The position numbers were made by a program, and so were the translations under genes. From Variovorax sp. J22P240 (lineage in GTDB: Bacteria; Pseudomonadota; Gammaproteobacteria; Burkholderiales; Burkholderiaceae_C), in contig NZ_JASZYR010000009.1 of assembly GCF_030316855.1 (NCBI RefSeq), positions 149,860-213,859 of the forward strand: a DNA stretch of 64,000 nucleotides, in the 5' to 3' direction. This document shows, in pieces, positions 18,385 through 27,344 of the stretch. Each line of letters opens with the position of its first letter. Positions within the stretch are counted from its first letter, which is position 1. A model generated the notes under the pieces. The model saw only the letters and a program-made list of their open reading frames with translations, was not told the origin of the DNA and made no database searches.

Positions 18385-18860
18385 TCCACTGGTCCGTCAG
18401 GGTCGGAGATCGGCAGCGACGCGCCGAACCGGGCCAGGATGCCCTGCACGGCCCCGCGGTCGTTGGGATCGAAGTCGGCCAGGCGCTGGCACGCCGCATC
18501 GCGCTCGTCGCGCACGCGCTCCAATTCCGCAAGGTCGGGCTGCTCGAGGCTCAGAGCCTCGTCGAGTGATGTCGTGAGCCTCGCGATGATGCGGTGAAGC
18601 AGGGCGAGTGCGAGTTCCGCCTCCAGGGCCGGCTTCAGCGGATCCCAGTAACGCGGCTCATAGGCGCCCGCCGCCGGGTCGCTGGCGAGTCGCGTCGGCG
18701 CGTCCCGCTCGCGATCGATCGAGAAGCTCCGATTGCGCACCGCCTTGGTCAGCATCGCGCGCATGACGTCGGGCAGCTCCATCCCGATCTCCGCCGCCAT
18801 CCGATGAACCTCTTTCGCAATGTGCGGGTCGATGCGGAAACGAATGATCGGGTTGTCCAT
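18381..18860 (-). CDS. RHH-type (RelB/DinJ-like) protein paired with the zeta-like gene
   Basis: The 159-residue protein starts with a ribbon-helix-helix-like segment, PIIRFRIDPHIAKEVHRMAA, followed by ELPDVMRAMLTKAV. This resembles RelB/DinJ antitoxins, which bind DNA as dimers. The rest is predicted helical, possibly coiled coil (LAELERVRDERDAACQRL). Its stop overlaps the start of the zeta-like gene, which fits an antitoxin/toxin or regulator/effector pair. A GTTATAGC sequence about 10 bases upstream of its ATG (18871-18878) resembles the GCTATAGC repeats of the main control region. Confidence 0.6.
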   Translation of the reverse strand: MDNPIIRFRIDPHIAKEVHRMAAEIGMELPDVMRAMLTKAVRNRSFSIDRERDAPTRLASDPAAGAYEPRYWDPLKPALEAELALALLHRIIARLTTSLDEALSLEQPDLAELERVRDERDAACQRLADFDPNDRGAVQGILARFGASLPISDPDGPVE

Positions 18861-18946
18861 GGCGACGCGAGTTATAGCAGGCGCGCGTGCACCGCCTCGC
18901 CCTCAAGGACCCGCAGCGAAACACGGAAAGGCCATGGCGCCGCCGC

Positions 18947-19654
18947 TCAGTTCAGTTCAACCCACAGCGCGATGGCGCTCAAGTGCGCGGGGTAGAAGGC
19001 ATAGAAGGCCCAGCGGTGGCGGGGAATCGGGATCTCCACCCGGCAGGCCGTCCACACGAGCGGCAGGCAGGCGAGCGCGGCAAAGCTTCGGTTCACGACC
19101 CACAGCGTCGACAAGGCCGCCGTCCACGCCGCGAGCCGCAACCCTGACGGTTTGCGGCAGAAGGCCCACGCGCCGAGGCAACTCAGCAGCCCGAACCACC
19201 AGAATTCGACCACCGCGCCCGCCGCCACGAAAACGAGCACGGCGCATGCCCGCCGCACCGCACCGCCGCGTTCGGTCAGCCAGACGATGCAGGTGGCCGC
19301 CAGCAGCGTGAAGAGGATGTTCAGCGGCCACCCGCCGATGAGCGCCACCGACGCCGGTGCGGCCAAGGCGCCCGCCACCAGCAACCGCCGTGCGACCCGC
19401 GCCTGCAGGCCGTCCCGGCAGGCACCCGGGCGGGCGAGGTTGTACATCAGCACGAAGCCGAACAGCGGCATCGCGAGTCTCCCGAGTTCGAATGCGACCC
19501 CGAATCTCTGACCCCACAGGTACTTGTTGACATGATCGAGCGCCATGCACGCGAGCGCCACCCATTTCAGGGCTTCCAGGGTGCCGCCGGCGATCGCCAG
19601 ACCGGCGTGGTGCTGATCCGCCGGCGACGGGTTCCGAGACAGGGTCTTGTTCAT
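18947..19654 (-). CDS. traX: TraX family membrane protein
   Basis: This 235-residue inner-membrane protein has about seven to eight hydrophobic segments and the TraX signature ALKWVALACMALDHVNKYLW near residue 28. In F-like plasmids TraX acetylates the N terminus of pilin. In VirB-type elements its role is less clear, but it is often carried with conjugation genes. It lies between the PLD nuclease and the RHH gene in the same direction. The conserved aspartate-histidine (MALDHVNK) is present. Confidence 0.85.
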   Translation of the reverse strand: MNKTLSRNPSPADQHHAGLAIAGGTLEALKWVALACMALDHVNKYLWGQRFGVAFELGRLAMPLFGFVLMYNLARPGACRDGLQARVARRLLVAGALAAPASVALIGGWPLNILFTLLAATCIVWLTERGGAVRRACAVLVFVAAGAVVEFWWFGLLSCLGAWAFCRKPSGLRLAAWTAALSTLWVVNRSFAALACLPLVWTACRVEIPIPRHRWAFYAFYPAHLSAIALWVELN

Positions 19655-19666
19655 GTCGTCCTCCGC

Positions 19667-20266
19667 TCAGTACGCCGGCGGCAGATCGATGCCTTCCTCC
19701 CACAGGCGACGCCACTGCGCTTCGTACTGCGCCGCGACATCCGGGGTGTTGCGCAGCACGAGCACGTTCTCCGCGTTGCGTTGCGCCGCGGACGCCGTGT
19801 AGTTGAAGCTGCCGGTCTGCACGGTGCGCGCATCGACGACCATGAACTTGTTGTGCTGCAGTGCATAGCGTGCGTTCAGCCGCACCGCGACCCGCTCGTT
19901 GGCCAGGAAGCGCGCCGCCGTGTCGCCGTGGCGCGCTTCTCCTGCGTCCACAACGACCCGCACCTGGACGCCCCGTCGCTGGGCGTCGCGCAGGGCCACG
20001 GCGATCGGACGGCTCGTGAAGGCGTAGGCAGCCACCACGATGGAAGTGCGCGCGCCGCGAATCGTCTCCAGGACCAGGGGCAGGGCCTGCCCCGGCGTGA
20101 AGGCTGCGGATGCGGTCGCTGCCGCGGTGGAGGTGGCTGCCGGTGGCGCAGCGGGCAGCTGCCGGGGCGAATCCCAGCGGAGGCCGCTCGGCGCCGCGAA
20201 AGCGAGCGCCGAGGCGAGCACGAGGACCGCACTCGCGCCAGCGCATCGTTGGACCCGCCGCATCAT
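19667..20266 (-). CDS. Phospholipase D-family endonuclease (Nuc-like), exported
   Basis: The 199-residue protein has an N-terminal signal peptide (ASALAFAAPS) and one HKD motif, HNKFMVVDARTVQTGSFNYT near residues 145-165, as in the dimeric Nuc nucleases of conjugative plasmids. Two subunits would form the active site. It lies 12 bases from traX and directly after the LPD7 gene. The start at 20266 (MMRRV) is preferred because it begins the signal peptide; 20263 is equally possible. It may degrade DNA in the periplasm. Confidence 0.83.
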   Translation of the reverse strand: MMRRVQRCAGASAVLVLASALAFAAPSGLRWDSPRQLPAAPPAATSTAAATASAAFTPGQALPLVLETIRGARTSIVVAAYAFTSRPIAVALRDAQRRGVQVRVVVDAGEARHGDTAARFLANERVAVRLNARYALQHNKFMVVDARTVQTGSFNYTASAAQRNAENVLVLRNTPDVAAQYEAQWRRLWEEGIDLPPAY

Positions 20267-20276
20267 GGTTGTACCC

Positions 20277-21437
20277 CTAGGCCGTGCGATCGAGATCGCC
20301 GATGCGCCGCGCAGCGCGTCCGCGGGGAGGCAGGGGTGGTTGCGGCGGCGTCCGACGACCGGGCAGGTCCACCCGCTCGCCGCGCGCGAGCGCATCGGCC
20401 ATGCCCTCGCGGATCGCCTTCACGAGACGGCGCTGCTCGTCCTCGCGCGGCGTGAGTCGGCGCGCGAACTGCTCGGCCAGTTTCAGGCCCGCCAATGCTC
20501 CTGCGAGATCCGGGTGCTGGGCCAGCACCAGGTCTGCGGCCATCTGGCCCTCGCGAACCATCTCGGCCTTCTGGCGCAGCGTCGCGAGGTACGAACTTTT
20601 CTCGACGGCCCAGGCCATGCGCTGCCGGATCGATTTTTGCTCGCCGATCAGTTCGCCAGCGTCGTTCCGCAGGGGAAGCCGGACCGGCACGGGCCGGGCA
20701 CCGCGCTGGCGCACGGTCACTTCGTCTCCGACCCGCACGCCCGAGCGCGATTCCGCGAAGGCACGTTCCAGGTCCGCGCCCCACAGCGTGCGCTCGCCCG
20801 CTGCCGTGCGAACGCGCGCGTAGTACGACATCCGCTCGGCCGGATCAAAGTGGTAGGGCGCGGGCGCGTATGCCAGCAACTTGCCGGTGACGGGCTCCCG
20901 CAATTGCGCCGAGGGCGCCGGTTGTGCACTGCCGGCGCTGGCCGGGTTGGCATCGGCGGACGCGCGGGCGGGCGCCTCGTCTCGCTGCGTCAGGGTCCTG
21001 CCGGGCCGTCGATCCATGGCCCGCTGCAGCAGCTGTCGGTCGAGCGCATTGGCCCGGTAACCGTCGACCGCAATCCCCTGCAAGCTGGCCTCGTGCCAGA
21101 CCGTGCGCCTGAACGCCTCGGTGCCCTTGAGCCTGATCGCTCGCCATCCCCGGGCCTGCATGATCGCCACCACGCTGTGGACCACTTCGAGGTTGTGCGT
21201 GCGCACCTTGAGCCGGGAGCCCTGGTCGACAAAGGCGAGCGTCCGATCGGGAAAGAAGTAGCGGTCGTCGATGCGCAGGAACCGGCGCACGACGGCGTCC
21301 GGCACCAGGCGGTTCGCCGCCGCGCCAGGGCGCGGCAGGTGCTCCTGGACAACGCCGGCCGCGCCCGCCGGATCGTCGACATCGGGGAGCTCGCCGGGTT
21401 GTCCGGCACTGGCGGGAGGACTGGAAGGTGCGGCCAT
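20277..21437 (-). CDS. LPD7 domain protein, conjugation-associated
   Basis: This 386-residue protein has, at about residues 45-130, a segment resembling the LPD7 domain. That domain is usually found at the C terminus of relaxases or TraC-type primases (YFFPDRTLAFVDQGSRL, followed by MQARGWRAIRLKG and the EAFRRTVWHEASLQGI-type motif). No relaxase motif (HxH cluster or catalytic Tyr with a three-histidine motif) is present. The C-terminal half is charged and helical. The start at 21437 has AGGAG 7 bases upstream. It follows virD4 with a 33-base gap. It may be an accessory DNA-processing factor or a residual part of a relaxase. Confidence 0.65.
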   Translation of the reverse strand: MAAPSSPPASAGQPGELPDVDDPAGAAGVVQEHLPRPGAAANRLVPDAVVRRFLRIDDRYFFPDRTLAFVDQGSRLKVRTHNLEVVHSVVAIMQARGWRAIRLKGTEAFRRTVWHEASLQGIAVDGYRANALDRQLLQRAMDRRPGRTLTQRDEAPARASADANPASAGSAQPAPSAQLREPVTGKLLAYAPAPYHFDPAERMSYYARVRTAAGERTLWGADLERAFAESRSGVRVGDEVTVRQRGARPVPVRLPLRNDAGELIGEQKSIRQRMAWAVEKSSYLATLRQKAEMVREGQMAADLVLAQHPDLAGALAGLKLAEQFARRLTPREDEQRRLVKAIREGMADALARGERVDLPGRRTPPQPPLPPRGRAARRIGDLDRTA

Positions 21438-21470
21438 GGTGGTCTCCTGCTGCATGGGGCGAGGGGCTTG

Positions 21471-23375
21471 TCAGTCGAGCAGCCTCGAGATGAACGTGTC
21501 GGCCGCTGCCTTGATCTCGTCGTCGGTCATCGGGCCCTTCGGGATCTCGACGTCGTCGAAATCCAGCGAGAAATCGTCGAGGTCGAGTTCATCGAAGTGC
21601 TGTGGGTCGGCTTGCATCGCGGGGACCTCCTTGAAAGCGCTGTGGACACCGGGTCGGGGGACGGGGGCAAGCGGTCCGGCGGCAGTTCGCAACCGCGTGA
21701 CGCTCGCGATGTCGAGCCGCGGGACTTCGGGCGGCGGGCACTCGCGCCGGGCGAAGAAACGGTCGCGGAAGTAGTACACGCGCTGCGCCAGCACCGGGCG
21801 CAACCCTTCGTAGAACAGGATCAGCCGATGCGGCCCCAGCTCCTTGACCTCTTGCGGCAGCAGCAGGCGCCGCGGCTGCTCGCTGATGCTCACAGTCGGT
21901 GACTTGCCGGCGCCGCCCCACATCGGGCGGCTCACGTTCTTCTGCCTGACCGTGCAGGTTCCGAGTTCGCGCGACACCGCTTCGGCATCGTCGAACTCCT
22001 TGGGCGGGAACACGATGCGTGCCGCGAGCATCTTGCGGATCGACTTGGCGCCCTCGATGCCGTACTTCTCGATCAGCTGCGAGTTCGACTGCACGATGAT
22101 CACCGTGCGCACGTTGTAGCCCGGCAGGAAGGCCGTGGACTCGGCGATCACCGGAATGCGCCCGAGTGCGGGGAACTCGTCCAGCATCAGGAGCAGCTGG
22201 TGCTTGAGCGCCGGATTGTTCTCCGGGAGCTCGCGCGTCTGCAGGCCGATCGCCTGCTGGAAGAACAAGTTCAGGAGCGGCTGCAGCCGTGCGACGTTGT
22301 CCGGGTTGATCTGCACGTAGACCGAGATCGGCCGCCGGCGCAACTCGCGCAGGTCGAAGTCGTTGGCCGAGGTCGCCGCGTCGATCAGCGGGTTGAGCCA
22401 GAGGTCGAGCCGACTCGTGAAGGTCTTGCGGATGCTCGAGGCCGTGGTCGGCGCCAGGTCGATCACATCGTAGAGGCTCTGCACGGCCTCCTGGGAGAGC
22501 GGATAGCCGGCCCGCTCGCAGGCGTCGATCACGCGCTTCCAGTGCTTCTGAAAGCCTTCGTCGTCGCTCGCCATGCCCTGGCGCAAGATCTCGCCGAGGG
22601 TTCGCGTCGAGCCCTCGGTCTCGAACAGGTAGAGCGCAATGCCCAGGAACAGCGATCGCGCGGAAGAGGTCCAGAACGGGTCGCCCGCATGCGGGTCCGG
22701 GAACAGCATCGTCCCGATGCGTTGCAGGTCATCGATGCAGCGGTAGGGCACGCTGGACACGTAGCCCAGCGGGTTCCAGCGCGCCGAACGCTCGCGCTCG
22801 GACAGCGGATCGAACAGGTGGACTTCCTGCCCGTGCGCCGCGCGATAGCCGGCCGTGCGCAGGAAGTTCTCTCCCTTGATGTCGCTGACGATCGCGGAGC
22901 CCGGCCAGTTCAGCAGGTTGGGCACGACCAGTCCGACTCCCTTGCCGCTGCGCGGGGGCGCCTCCAGCTCGACGCCTTGCTGGCCCGGCAAGACCAGGTA
23001 GCGATTGCCCAGCCGCCCGAGGATGATGCCGTGCTCGCCAAGCAACCCGGCCCGCGCGATCTCCCGCTTCGTCGCGAACCTTGCCTCGCCGTGCAGCGGC
23101 CGGCGCCGGGGCAACAGCGCGAAGCCGACGACACCGAACGCAAGGCCATGGCCGCCAGCCAGCGCCAGGATCAGCGTGCGCCGGATGTCCGGTCGTTCGC
23201 CGTGGTCCTGCCAGTAGCGGTACGCGGTCAGCGGCGTGGCCTGGTGCGGTGGCAGCTTCACCGCCATCAGGAAGAAGTAGCCGGCGAGGTACAGGCCCAC
23301 CACCGCCGCCAGCAGCAGCGCCACCGTGATCCTCAGCGGGCTATGCAAGCCCTCTGAGCTTGGTCCCGGGGTCAT
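21471..23375 (-). CDS. virD4: Type IV coupling protein VirD4/TraG
   Basis: This 634-residue inner-membrane ATPase recruits substrates to the type IV secretion channel. Two membrane segments lie in the first 90 residues. Walker A is APPRSGKGVG near residue 140 and Walker B is LLLMLDEFPALG near residue 395. The acidic C-terminal tail (DELDLDDFSLDFDD) may contact substrate or relaxosome proteins. The start at 23375 has GGAG 8 bases upstream and overlaps the end of virB11 by 35 bases. The protein appears complete for the family. Confidence 0.93.
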   Translation of the reverse strand: MTPGPSSEGLHSPLRITVALLLAAVVGLYLAGYFFLMAVKLPPHQATPLTAYRYWQDHGERPDIRRTLILALAGGHGLAFGVVGFALLPRRRPLHGEARFATKREIARAGLLGEHGIILGRLGNRYLVLPGQQGVELEAPPRSGKGVGLVVPNLLNWPGSAIVSDIKGENFLRTAGYRAAHGQEVHLFDPLSERERSARWNPLGYVSSVPYRCIDDLQRIGTMLFPDPHAGDPFWTSSARSLFLGIALYLFETEGSTRTLGEILRQGMASDDEGFQKHWKRVIDACERAGYPLSQEAVQSLYDVIDLAPTTASSIRKTFTSRLDLWLNPLIDAATSANDFDLRELRRRPISVYVQINPDNVARLQPLLNLFFQQAIGLQTRELPENNPALKHQLLLMLDEFPALGRIPVIAESTAFLPGYNVRTVIIVQSNSQLIEKYGIEGAKSIRKMLAARIVFPPKEFDDAEAVSRELGTCTVRQKNVSRPMWGGAGKSPTVSISEQPRRLLLPQEVKELGPHRLILFYEGLRPVLAQRVYYFRDRFFARRECPPPEVPRLDIASVTRLRTAAGPLAPVPRPGVHSAFKEVPAMQADPQHFDELDLDDFSLDFDDVEIPKGPMTDDEIKAAADTFISRLLD

Positions 23376-24495
23376 GCCAGATCTCCGTCACCGCACGCTG
23401 CTGTCGGTCCCGCGCGCATTGCACCACCACGTCGACACTCAACTGCGCAAGCTCCACGCCTTCGCGCGTGCTCATCCCCTGCCCGGCGTCGCTGCGCTTC
23501 ATCAGCTGAGCGAGCGCGACGAAGGCCATCTGGGCGCTGTCGGCATGCACACTCGTGATCGACCCCGGATGGCCGGTGTTGACCGACACGAGGTAGTCGT
23601 ACGCCTCGTCTGCGGTGCGCAGCTCCGACACGAAGATCCGGTCGGGGCGCTGTCGCTTGGCGCTCGCGAGCAACTGGCCCGCCGTGAGGCTGGCCTGTCC
23701 CTGGGCCCCTTGCGAGTAGAACAGCCGGACGTGGTTCGGCTGGTTGCGCAGCGACAGCTCCTTGACGTCCTCGATCGTGATCAGTCGCTCCTCGGGAGGC
23801 ACCTCGAGGATCAGCGCCTTGCTCAGCGTCGTCTTGCCCGAGCCGGTGGCACCGGACAGCAGGATGTTCCGCCGCAGCTGCACGGCGCGGCGCAGGAACG
23901 CGACGAAGTGGTGCTGCGCCAGCAGCTGCGTGAGTTCGCGATCTGCCGCAGGAAGGTCCGTTCCCGCCGGGACCGCGCACCGAACGAGCGGAACCACCCG
24001 CGTCGGCTCGAACATGCGGGCCTGCCCGAGTTCCTCGAGGCTCCAGAGCGTGTTCGAAGGGCGGCGGATCGTGATCGATACCGTGCGGTCCTCGGTCGCC
24101 GGCGGCAGCACGACCTGGATGCGCTCTCCCCCGGGCAGCGTGGCCGAGAGCAGCGGTTCGCTGGCCGAGATGCGCTGACGCGTGAAGTTGGCCACCAGTT
24201 TGGCGATCGACATGCACCAGTCGAAGGTGGCGGCGGGCAGCAGCTCTTGTGTCCAGCCGGTCTGGCGCTCGACGAAGGCGCTGCCGGGCTGGTTGATGCA
24301 GATCTCGGTCACGGCCGTGTCGCCGAGCAGGGGGGCCAGCGGGCCCAGGAACAGCGCGAGCGACGACGGCTCGTCGCTCGCCGTCGCGTGCGGGTCCGCA
24401 GCACCGGTCCGATCGGATGCCGGGGCGCTGTGCGTCGCCGTGCTAGCGACGGTCGGGGTCGCTGCGCAGTGCATAGACGGGCCTGAAGTCGACAT
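23341..24495 (-). CDS. virB11: VirB11-type hexameric secretion ATPase
   Basis: The 384-residue protein has the VirB11 N-terminal domain and a RecA-like domain. Walker A is SGATGSGKTTLSKAL near residue 205, the Asp box is LITIEDVKEL, and the His box includes GHPGSITSVHADS. The first 45 residues are low in complexity (Ala, Ser, Thr) and overlap virB10. A start at 24474 (MHCAAT) is also possible. It powers pilus assembly and substrate transfer from the cytoplasmic face. Confidence 0.92.
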   Translation of the reverse strand: MSTSGPSMHCAATPTVASTATHSAPASDRTGAADPHATASDEPSSLALFLGPLAPLLGDTAVTEICINQPGSAFVERQTGWTQELLPAATFDWCMSIAKLVANFTRQRISASEPLLSATLPGGERIQVVLPPATEDRTVSITIRRPSNTLWSLEELGQARMFEPTRVVPLVRCAVPAGTDLPAADRELTQLLAQHHFVAFLRRAVQLRRNILLSGATGSGKTTLSKALILEVPPEERLITIEDVKELSLRNQPNHVRLFYSQGAQGQASLTAGQLLASAKRQRPDRIFVSELRTADEAYDYLVSVNTGHPGSITSVHADSAQMAFVALAQLMKRSDAGQGMSTREGVELAQLSVDVVVQCARDRQQRAVTEIWHDPGTKLRGLA

Positions 24496-25795
24496 CGCGC
24501 GCCACCAGGATCTGGATGCGCTCGCCCTGGTTCTTGATCACCGTCGGTGGAATCGACATGGTGTTGCGCAGCACCTCGGCGATCACGTCGCGGCCGCCTT
24601 GCGGGCCGAGCACCACACCGCCGCCGCTGCCGATGTTGTTGCCGCTTTGCTGGTGGGCCGTGATCGCCTGCATCGTGCCGTCGATCACGGACAGCAGGAT
24701 TGCGGCGCCGAAGCGCTGCCAGAAATGCGTGTCGACAAAGCCCGGCAGGCCGTTGCGGCCGAGTTCGTCCGTGCCCGGCGATGCCAGCTGAACCACCACG
24801 CCGGTGGGCGTGCGCGCCTCGTTCCAGACCACGAACACGCGGCCCTGGCCCTGGCGAGGCTCGCCCCGCTGCTCGCCCACGAACTTGGTGCCACGCTCCA
24901 GCAGGACCACCTTGCCGTCCGCGCCGTACACGTCGCTCGCGCCGATGCAGGTGGTCATGCCTTCGAAGGTCGAGTCGATTGCGGTCTCGAGCGTGCAATC
25001 GATGAAGGCGCCCTTGGGCAGCAGCATGCGGCGGGTCGGCAGCAGTTGCGCACTCACCGCCGGGGTCGGCGTGGGCTTCAACATCGCCGCGAGGTTCCCG
25101 CTGCCCGCGGGTGCGGTCGCGGGCGCCTGCAGCGCACCGAGCCACTGTGCCATCCCCGGCGCTGCGATTGGAAGGCCGGACATCGGTGGCGATGCGGCGA
25201 ACGCGCCAGCAGGGGAGGGGCTCGCAGCGCCCGCCGCGGGGCCCGTCTGCGCGCGCCGCAGCACCGGGACGCCAAGCTGCCGCTCGAGCGCCAGCTGCTC
25301 GGGCGTCTTGGCGGGCGCTGCCCCCGGGGTCGCTGGGACGGGTGCGGGCGATGGCAAGGGAAGAGGCGCGGTCGCCGCGGCGTCGGGCATCGTCCGCGCT
25401 ACGGGCGGATCGACGCGGCCCAATGGCGGCACCTTCATCTCCCCGGCGGCGCGCGCCGCCGCGGCCTTTCTGGTGGCGTCTTCGGCGTCCTGCGTCCTGG
25501 CGTACTGTGCCGTGTAGTACCAGAACAGGAAGCCGGCGCCCAGCAGGACGATGGTGCCCAGTGCGAGGCTGCTGCTCACGCGCGACTGGATCGACCGTTC
25601 ACGGTTCACGGACGGGATGGCGCGCTCGCCCTGAACGGCGGTGGCATCCGGCTCAGCGGAAGGCGCGCCATCGAAAGGTTCATCACGGCCCGAGAGGATC
25701 TCGCCGGTTTCCCGATCGACTTCCAGCCGCTCGTCGCCCACCGGGCGGCTCGGACGATGCGGCACGCCGGCGCGCCAACGATCCTTCCAGTTCAT
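24443..25795 (-). CDS. virB10: VirB10/TraF/TrbI family channel protein
   Basis: This 450-residue protein has a cytoplasmic N terminus, one membrane helix (LALGTIVLLGAGFLFWYY) and a long Pro/Ala-rich periplasmic linker. The C-terminal beta-barrel domain shows GAFIDCTLETAIDSTF and NIGSGGG-type segments, followed by VIKNQGERIQILVARDVDF. VirB10 spans both membranes and transmits ATP-driven changes to the outer-membrane core. Two cysteines, C-T-L and C-I-G, could pair. Its start overlaps virB9 by ATGA, and its 3' end overlaps virB11 by 53 bases. Confidence 0.93.
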   Translation of the reverse strand: MNWKDRWRAGVPHRPSRPVGDERLEVDRETGEILSGRDEPFDGAPSAEPDATAVQGERAIPSVNRERSIQSRVSSSLALGTIVLLGAGFLFWYYTAQYARTQDAEDATRKAAAARAAGEMKVPPLGRVDPPVARTMPDAAATAPLPLPSPAPVPATPGAAPAKTPEQLALERQLGVPVLRRAQTGPAAGAASPSPAGAFAASPPMSGLPIAAPGMAQWLGALQAPATAPAGSGNLAAMLKPTPTPAVSAQLLPTRRMLLPKGAFIDCTLETAIDSTFEGMTTCIGASDVYGADGKVVLLERGTKFVGEQRGEPRQGQGRVFVVWNEARTPTGVVVQLASPGTDELGRNGLPGFVDTHFWQRFGAAILLSVIDGTMQAITAHQQSGNNIGSGGGVVLGPQGGRDVIAEVLRNTMSIPPTVIKNQGERIQILVARDVDFRPVYALRSDPDRR

Positions 25796-26625
25796 GGCGC
25801 CGCTCCGGGCGTGGTGCGCTCGACACCCGGCACCGTGGTGTTCGAGCTGGTGCGCGCGCCGCCGCCAGTGAACGATCGGTTCACCACACAACCCACCAAC
25901 TGGCCGCGGCGCAGCACGAAGCGCCGAGCGACGCGGTGGATCACGACTTCATCGTCGTCGATGTTGAAGTTGAGAAGCGACTCGCTGCCGTCGTCGTTCT
26001 GCACAAAGAGAGCCGGAAATTCAGACCGGGCCTGGAATCGAAGACGGGTCTGAACGCCGTCGTCATAGGCGCTCATCGGTTTCAACGTGCCGCTTCCGCA
26101 GAACCAGTAGTCGCGGTTTCGCGGTCGATCGGTCGACGCCTTCCTCAAGCGCGCTTCGGTCGAAAGCCGCTCGCGCTCGGCGGCCGCGGCTCGCGCATCG
26201 TCCGCGGGATAGGTGAATCGGATCGAGTACACCATGCGACGCGCCGCCTTGCCGGTGGGGGCCGTGGAGGACACGGCATAGTCGAAGTGATAGGCACGAC
26301 GGTTGGTGAGTACCGTGAGATTGGTCGTCGCATGGGCCTCCTTCGGCTTGATGAAGAAGTGGTTGCGCTCGGCGCCGACGTCGAAGGCGCCGTTGTCGCC
26401 GGAGCCCAGGTTGACAAACTCCTCTCCCTCCGCCCACTGCATGTGGATCTGGAAGCCGACGTAGCCTTGCAGCTCGACCACGTCATCCGGGTTGTAGGCA
26501 ATGACTCGAATGCGTGCATCGACCGCGCCTGCGGGCGGCACGGTGCCAGCCGAAGCCCTCGGCACCAAGCCCGCCGTCGCCATGGCCGCGACGACGATCG
26601 CGCGCGTGATGGCCAGGCATGTCAT
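25792..26625 (-). CDS. virB9: VirB9/TrbG/CagX family protein
   Basis: This 277-residue periplasmic protein has a signal peptide (VVAAMATAGLVPRASA). Its VirB9 motifs are RIRVIAYNPDDVVELQGYVG near the N terminus and RDYWFCGSGTLKPMSAYDDG in the middle. It forms the outer-membrane core with VirB7 and VirB10. The single mature-domain cysteine near RDYWFCG and the one in LVGCVVN are candidates for linkage with VirB7. The start at 26625 has GGGAG 7 bases upstream and overlaps the virB8 stop by ATGA. Confidence 0.93.
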   Translation of the reverse strand: MTCLAITRAIVVAAMATAGLVPRASAGTVPPAGAVDARIRVIAYNPDDVVELQGYVGFQIHMQWAEGEEFVNLGSGDNGAFDVGAERNHFFIKPKEAHATTNLTVLTNRRAYHFDYAVSSTAPTGKAARRMVYSIRFTYPADDARAAAAERERLSTEARLRKASTDRPRNRDYWFCGSGTLKPMSAYDDGVQTRLRFQARSEFPALFVQNDDGSESLLNFNIDDDEVVIHRVARRFVLRRGQLVGCVVNRSFTGGGARTSSNTTVPGVERTTPGAAP

Positions 26626-27344
26626 CGCACGTCTCCCTTGCCGGTTGCAGGCGAACCCGTCGCAACCTCGGGCTCGCGCCGATACTCGACTACACGAAAC
26701 CCGAGCGGGTTGAGTGACCGGAGCTTGTCGTCCTTGGAGGGCTGCGTGTAGGCGAACTCGATGGTCGAGACCCAGTGGCTTGTCTGCTCATCCCCGCTGC
26801 CGCCCTGGCGGGTAGAGCGACTGAAGCGGACCTGCGCGAGCTTGTCGCGACCGCTCTCGAGCTTCAGGAAGCTCACCGAACGAATCTGGGTGCGAACGGT
26901 GGTGCCGTCTTTGAACAGGTTGAGGGGTGAGGCCGGATTGTTGACGTTCCAGAGGGCCGCCCATTCCTGGTTCAGGCGCGGCGAGTTCTGTGCCGCGACC
27001 AGCTCGTAGTCCGCCTCGGCCGTTCCGTAGAAGTACCGCTCGCGCGCAATCACGTGGTTCGACAGAAGATTGCGCGTCACGACCTGTTCGATATCCGTCG
27101 TGCCTTCGTAGGTAGGCACGACGTCGACGATCCCGCTGGTGCTGTCAACGCGGATGACGACAGGGACCGGCTGCTTCAGGGGCGTCAAGCCCGCTACCGC
27201 CGAGACGGCGAGCAGCGCGACGAGGGAAGCAAGGGCCGCGACCGTCCACGCGATGCGTGAGGAACGAACAGCGCTGCGCGCGCGATCGATTTCCCAGCTC
27301 CTGGCTTCCTGCAGGTATTGCTCAAGGTCGGGCTCGCGATTCAT
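26622..27344 (-). CDS. virB8: VirB8 family inner-membrane protein
   Basis: The 240-residue protein has a cytoplasmic tail, one membrane helix (WTVAALASLVALLAVSAVAG) and an NTF2-like periplasmic domain with VIRVDSTSGIVDVVPTY and YVRARE-type sequence (VIARERYFYG). VirB8 is an assembly factor contacting VirB4, VirB6 and VirB10. The start at 27344 (MNREPD) is preferred to upstream ATGs at 27368 and 27380 because GAGGAG lies 7 bases before it. The 5' end overlaps the virB7 lipoprotein gene by 23 bases. Confidence 0.92.
   Translation of the reverse strand: MNREPDLEQYLQEARSWEIDRARSAVRSSRIAWTVAALASLVALLAVSAVAGLTPLKQPVPVVIRVDSTSGIVDVVPTYEGTTDIEQVVTRNLLSNHVIARERYFYGTAEADYELVAAQNSPRLNQEWAALWNVNNPASPLNLFKDGTTVRTQIRSVSFLKLESGRDKLAQVRFSRSTRQGGSGDEQTSHWVSTIEFAYTQPSKDDKLRSLNPLGFRVVEYRREPEVATGSPATGKGDVR

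Noticed and set aside
17260..18860. A functional epsilon/zeta toxin-antitoxin pair
   Set aside because: The P-loop lysine is missing and the partner is RHH-type, not an epsilon antitoxin, so activity is not claimed.
20277..21437. A relaxase
   Set aside because: It has only an LPD7-like segment. No catalytic tyrosine plus histidine triad was found.
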